Assembly (NCBI GenBank): GCA_026984355.1
Contig: JALSSG010000182.1
Coordinates: 1-9,432 of the forward strand
DNA from: Hydrogenothermaceae bacterium
Lineage (GTDB): Bacteria > Aquificota > Aquificia > Aquificales > Hydrogenothermaceae
Length of the DNA: 9,432 nt
Direction: 5' to 3'
A program made the position numbers and the translations under genes. This document shows positions 6,506-9,432 of this stretch, one piece after another (positions within the stretch are counted from its first letter, which is position 1; each line of letters opens with the position of its first letter). Below the pieces are notes generated by a model, which made no database searches, was not told the origin of the DNA, and saw only the letters and a program-made list of their open reading frames with translations.

Positions 6506-6649
6506 TTAATGTACTTTTCTAACTAAAGACCAAAACTTAAATCCAAGTACGATAGCTCTAAAAAATTGATAAACATAACTTTTCATTCTTCTTCTATCTT
6601 TTTTACTAAATCTAAATGTAGCTTTTTTTTCTATTTTTTTATGTTTCAT
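6506..6649 (-). CDS. 47-residue basic amphipathic peptide, hypothetical
   Basis: I read a complete small frame: ATG at 6649-6647 and TAA at 6508-6506. AGGAGG (6660-6655) lies five bases upstream and overlaps the sqr stop codon, so translation is probably coupled to sqr. The product has 16 Lys/Arg against two acidic residues. The N-terminal half is strongly basic (KKDRRR at 16-21). A C-terminal segment at about 25-43 is aromatic and hydrophobic (YVYQFF, AIVLGF, FWSLV) with a few basic residues, like a membrane-surface helix or a short membrane anchor. There is no cysteine, no CydX-like sequence and no signal peptide. I do not recognise the family. Its place after cydAB-sqr suggests an accessory role at the membrane, such as anchoring or stabilising SQR or cytochrome bd; this is a guess from position. 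Confidence 0.6.
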   Translation of the reverse strand: MKHKKIEKKATFRFSKKDRRRMKSYVYQFFRAIVLGFKFWSLVRKVH

Positions 6650-6658
6650 TTTTTCCTC

Positions 6659-8086
6659 CTATGGTATAAGCTTCCAGAAAGGTTTTGCCTGTAGTTTATA
6701 CATGAATGCATAATGTAAAGCTAGTTTAAACCATGCACCAGCCATACCTATTTCAGCTGTACAGTTATTAATATCTCTGCCGTATTCTGGATATTTTGTG
6801 TAGTCTCTTGCTACAGGATATATTGCTATTGTGCCAGCTTCTCCACCAAAAATACTTTTTTTCATTGATGCTATACAAAGACCTGGTGTCTCAGCCATAG
6901 ATGCAGTGTGATTGGGTTTGTTTCCTTTAATCATTTCTACTATATTTAAGGCTGCTGCTTTTCCAGAAAGTTCTGCAGTATAACCTGTTCGTGGTGGTGC
7001 AGGAGCGATTATAGTCCCATTTGGAGATTTATTTGGTTCTGAAAGGGGTCCAGGAGGTGCAAATGCTATACCTGCTGCAAAAATATTTTCATAATATGGA
7101 GATTGATATGTCTTTGGCCAATCAGGACCATCTAGTTCTTCCCAAGTTTTTCCATAAGTTGCATCAACTTTAACAAATCCTGCAGGATTACAAACTTCAC
7201 TTGTTATATCTTTACCATCTTTGTTATACCATTTTATCGGTTGTCCTTTAAATGGAGGTATTAACATAGCAAAATCATAATCTATTTCTTTAAATTCTCC
7301 ATCTAAGTTTTCTATGTATATTTTTTTATCATCTACTTTATGAACATGGCTTCTTATCTCATACTCAATACCATAATCTGCAAATAAACCTTCTGCCATC
7401 ATTTCTGATGTAAAAATTAACGAACCTCTTTTAGCCTCTAGTCCATCTATACCAAAATCACCAAGTCTTGGCTCATTAGATAACCATATAAGCTTAACTT
7501 TATCTCTTAAACCCCTATCTACTAAATCATTATGTACATTGCATATATATTCAAAAGCTGCACCTTGGCAAGTTGCTGTCCCATGCCCTGTTCCTATTAC
7601 AATTGTAGCTTTTTCCCCTTTCTCTAAACGAGAAACCAATTCTAGATATTTTGCTGCTGCTTGCGTTGCATGAGGAGGTGTACATATTGACTGAGTATAA
7701 CCTTTATCTGGACCAAGTCCTTGTGTGGCTTCAAAATTTAGATAAGGCCCTGTTGCCACTAAAAGAAAATCATATTTAACATTTTCTGTTTTTCCATCTG
7801 GAAGCTCTACCTTTAAAAACTTATTATCTGGCCATATTTCATACACTTTTCCTTGAATAAAATTTATACCTAACTTGTCATAAACAGGTTTTAATCTAAA
7901 CTGTGTCTTTTCTGCTTTCATCTGGTTTATTCCTACCCAGACCAGTGAAGGAATATATGTAAATTTATCAACTCTGCTAATAACTGTTATCTCATGGTTA
8001 TTTCCTAATTTCTTTAGTTCATCTTGTAAAATCAAAGCTCCATAATGGCCTGCAAATCCTGCTCCAACAATAACAACTTTTGCCAT
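6659..8086 (-). CDS. sqr: Sulfide:quinone oxidoreductase family flavoprotein
   Basis: A 475-residue FAD enzyme that oxidises sulfide to sulfur/polysulfide and reduces quinone at the membrane surface. The N-terminal FAD-binding motif is G8-A-G10-FA-G13, followed by VATGP at 110-114 and a second nucleotide-fold glycine run at 165-169. Three cysteines align with the catalytic set of Aquifex SQR: C135 (SIC), C173 (TATC, just after GTGHG) and C404 (GLCIAS). SNEPRLGDFG at 203-212 also matches the family. Extra cysteines are C182, C299 and C442. The C-terminal 30 residues, ending near KPFWKLIP, form an aromatic amphipathic stretch suited to monotopic membrane binding. I see no signal peptide. It starts at ATG 8086 with AGGAGG just upstream and lies 70 bases after cydB. 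The SQR subtype is not resolved. Flavocytochrome c sulfide dehydrogenase is less likely because no cytochrome subunit is near. Confidence 0.85.
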   Translation of the reverse strand: MAKVVIVGAGFAGHYGALILQDELKKLGNNHEITVISRVDKFTYIPSLVWVGINQMKAEKTQFRLKPVYDKLGINFIQGKVYEIWPDNKFLKVELPDGKTENVKYDFLLVATGPYLNFEATQGLGPDKGYTQSICTPPHATQAAAKYLELVSRLEKGEKATIVIGTGHGTATCQGAAFEYICNVHNDLVDRGLRDKVKLIWLSNEPRLGDFGIDGLEAKRGSLIFTSEMMAEGLFADYGIEYEIRSHVHKVDDKKIYIENLDGEFKEIDYDFAMLIPPFKGQPIKWYNKDGKDITSEVCNPAGFVKVDATYGKTWEELDGPDWPKTYQSPYYENIFAAGIAFAPPGPLSEPNKSPNGTIIAPAPPRTGYTAELSGKAAALNIVEMIKGNKPNHTASMAETPGLCIASMKKSIFGGEAGTIAIYPVARDYTKYPEYGRDINNCTAEIGMAGAWFKLALHYAFMYKLQAKPFWKLIP

Positions 8087-8113
8087 TTTATTCCTCCTGA
8101 GGTTTGTTAGTAA

Positions 8114-8119
8114 ATATTA
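8114..8119 (-). promoter_or_regulatory. Candidate -10 box of an internal sqr promoter
   Basis: On the minus strand TAATAT (8119-8114) predicts a start near 8107, about 20 bases before the sqr ATG. No -35 hexamer is evident. The 14-bp palindrome centred at 8147.5 lies about 40.5 bp upstream, close to the -41.5 position from which Crp/Fnr proteins replace -35 contacts. Confidence 0.35.
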
Positions 8120-8140
8120 ACTACTAAAAACAAGTAATTT

Positions 8141-8154
8141 ATGATATATATCAT
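8141..8154. promoter_or_regulatory. FNR/Crp-like operator palindrome between cydB and sqr
   Basis: A perfect 14-bp palindrome, ATGATATATATCAT, matches the FNR box TTGAT-N4-ATCAA at all defined positions except the outermost base of each arm. It sits two bases beyond the cydB stop and 54 bases before the sqr start. A Crp/Fnr-family sensor of oxygen, redox state or sulfur is a plausible ligand-dependent regulator. The central TATATA lowers specificity. Confidence 0.45.
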
Positions 8155-8156
8155 AT

Positions 8157-9197
8157 TTAATGACCATAACCTCCTTTAGCAGATACTTTTCCTTTAAATA
8201 CTCTATATACATAAATTGTGTATCCAATTACTATTGGTAAAAACACTAAAGTAGAAATTAACATAATGGTTAATGTTAAATCTGAAGACGCACTATTCCA
8301 TATTGTTAAATTGTATTTTTCATCTATTGTAGAGCGAATAAAAACAGGATAAGAGGCTAAAGCTATCGTCAAAATAGTACCTATAATAGTTAAAGATGAG
8401 CCCCAAATCACTTTATTGTATTTCTCATCTACTACAAGCCATTTAAAGTACAGAATAAGTCCAGTTATCATAATAAGTGGTGCCACCCAGAAAGCAGGAT
8501 ACTCAAAAAAGTTGTTAAATAAAGTAGGTTTTGTGGCAATTATAAAAAAGTCTGCAAGAGATAAAAAAATCAAAAAACCAACAAAACCTATAATTGCAGA
8601 TTTTTTAGCAAATTCAAAAGCTTTTCCCTCTGTTTTTATAAGTAAATATGCACTTCCATGCATAACAAACATAAATAGTGATACAAATCCCATTAAAATA
8701 GCTGCAGGCTTTAACAATGTTAAGAAGCTTCCATGAAAAACACCTCTTTCATCTATAGGTATTCCTAAAACAGCGTTTCCAACAGCTATTCCAAATAAAA
8801 TTGAAGGAACAACATTCCCAATCCAGTATGCAATATCCCAATATCTTCTCCAGACAGGACTATCTTTTTGATTTCTATATTCAAAAGATACAGCTCTTAA
8901 AATTAATGCCCATAGTACTATAAACATAGCAATATAAAATGTACTGAAAGCTACAGCATATACCACTGGAAAAGCTGCAAAAAGCATACCTCCACCTGCA
9001 ATAAGCCAGACTTCATTACCATCCCATACAGGTCCAATAGCATTCATATATGTTTTTCTTATATCTTCATCTTTTGTGAATAAATGAAGTGCTCCAGCCC
9101 CAAGGTCAAAACCATCTGTCAAAGAATAACCAACTAAAAATATACCTGCTAACAAAAACCATATCCCATTTAAAGTTGTAAATATTTCTGTTGGCAT
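8157..9197 (-). CDS. cydB: Cytochrome bd quinol oxidase subunit II
   Basis: A 346-residue polytopic protein of usual CydB length that pairs with CydA in the inner membrane as a high-affinity, non-proton-pumping quinol:O2 oxidoreductase. The first helix ends in GYSLTDGFDLGAG (23-35), with D28 and D31. The signature GPVWDGNEVWLIAGGGMLFAAFP begins at 55 and includes W58 and D59, corresponding to the conserved acidic residue of the proton/quinol pathway. About eight hydrophobic segments follow, and the chain ends in a short basic, glycine-rich tail. The start is ATG 9197 with AAGGAGGT (9212-9205) upstream, which touches the cydA stop codon. The gap to cydA is 14 bases, as expected for an operon. 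Nothing looks degraded. No cydX-like frame lies between it and sqr. Confidence 0.95.
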   Translation of the reverse strand: MPTEIFTTLNGIWFLLAGIFLVGYSLTDGFDLGAGALHLFTKDEDIRKTYMNAIGPVWDGNEVWLIAGGGMLFAAFPVVYAVAFSTFYIAMFIVLWALILRAVSFEYRNQKDSPVWRRYWDIAYWIGNVVPSILFGIAVGNAVLGIPIDERGVFHGSFLTLLKPAAILMGFVSLFMFVMHGSAYLLIKTEGKAFEFAKKSAIIGFVGFLIFLSLADFFIIATKPTLFNNFFEYPAFWVAPLIMITGLILYFKWLVVDEKYNKVIWGSSLTIIGTILTIALASYPVFIRSTIDEKYNLTIWNSASSDLTLTIMLISTLVFLPIVIGYTIYVYRVFKGKVSAKGGYGH

Positions 9198-9211
9198 GTT
9201 GATAAACCTCC

Positions 9212-9432
9212 TTAGTGTGTTTGATTTGGTCCTTTTGCTATAGCTCTAACCATTGTATAGATGTAGATGATAAACAAAGCTGTATATATTCCTACGAATA
9301 CAGCAAGAGAAAGAGCTACATTTGAAGCTGGAACAAAAGATACTCCATCTGCAGTTTTTAATATTTCATATACAAGCCATGGTTGTCTACCAACTTCTGT
9401 TGAAATCCAGCCAAGCTCATTTGCTATAAACG
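9212..9432 (-). CDS. cydA: Cytochrome bd quinol oxidase subunit I, C-terminal end (gene cut by window)
   Basis: Only the last 72 residues are inside the window; TAA is at 9214-9212. They contain the CydA landmark ELGWISTEVGRQPWLVYEIL, where GRQPW marks the end of the conserved part of the subunit. One hydrophobic segment follows (about SNVALSLAVFVGIYTALFII) and then a short basic tail, as expected for the last transmembrane helix. CydA holds hemes b558, b595 and d and the quinol site; none of the heme ligands lie in the visible part. It is the first visible gene of the minus-strand cluster. The promoter of cydAB must lie to the right, outside the window. Confidence 0.93.
   Translation of the reverse strand, partial: FIANELGWISTEVGRQPWLVYEILKTADGVSFVPASNVALSLAVFVGIYTALFIIYIYTMVRAIAKGPNQTH

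Noticed and set aside
8087..8156. A cydX-type small gene between cydB and sqr
   Set aside because: No start codon with an SD and open frame exists in this 70-base gap on the minus strand; it contains only the palindrome, a possible -10 and the sqr RBS.
8416..8736. Plus-strand open frame of 106 codons inside cydB
   Set aside because: Antisense shadow of cydB with low-complexity Lys/Ile/Ser content and no RBS.

Overview
The window is AT-rich with compact, SD-led genes (AGGAGG-type sites almost everywhere). It combines an anabolic-type pyruvate:ferredoxin oxidoreductase with an extra CO_dh-like (epsilon) subunit, a sulfide:quinone oxidoreductase and a cytochrome bd oxidase. Together these suggest a microaerophilic, sulfur-oxidising, CO2-fixing thermophile of the Aquificota, most like Hydrogenothermaceae (Sulfurihydrogenibium/Persephonella type). 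The assignment is an inference from gene content and base composition, not from a search.

Left end (1-1449, minus strand): a partial 483-residue membrane protein of the NuoL/ND5 proton-channel family, read by hand from a GTG start. Its sequence looks closer to DabB, the membrane half of the DAB inorganic-carbon uptake system, than to true complex I NuoL. A 267-bp divergent intergenic region (1450-1716) follows. It holds a TATAAT promoter for the left gene, two AAAC-N3-GTTT palindromes spaced 23 bp apart, a TGA-N6-TCA palindrome and a candidate por promoter.

Centre (1717-5111, plus strand): a four-gene operon porE-porA-porB-porG encoding pyruvate synthase, which makes pyruvate from acetyl-CoA, CO2 and reduced ferredoxin in the reductive TCA cycle. 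No ferredoxin-like delta subunit is present. A strong hairpin terminator at 5115-5139 closes the operon and also faces the converging moeA gene.

Right part (5144-9432, minus strand, transcribed right to left): cydA (3' end only), cydB, a sulfide:quinone oxidoreductase, a 47-residue basic peptide gene and moeA (molybdopterin molybdenumtransferase). SQR feeds electrons from sulfide into the quinone pool and cytochrome bd passes them to O2, so cydAB-sqr is a minimal sulfide-to-oxygen respiratory chain. A perfect 14-bp FNR-like palindrome lies between cydB and sqr at a class II activator distance from a candidate sqr promoter.

The window as a whole joins energy generation (sulfide oxidation with O2) to carbon fixation (CO2 uptake and pyruvate synthesis), with candidate regulatory palindromes in both main intergenic regions. 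No tRNA, rRNA, CRISPR or insertion sequence was seen.
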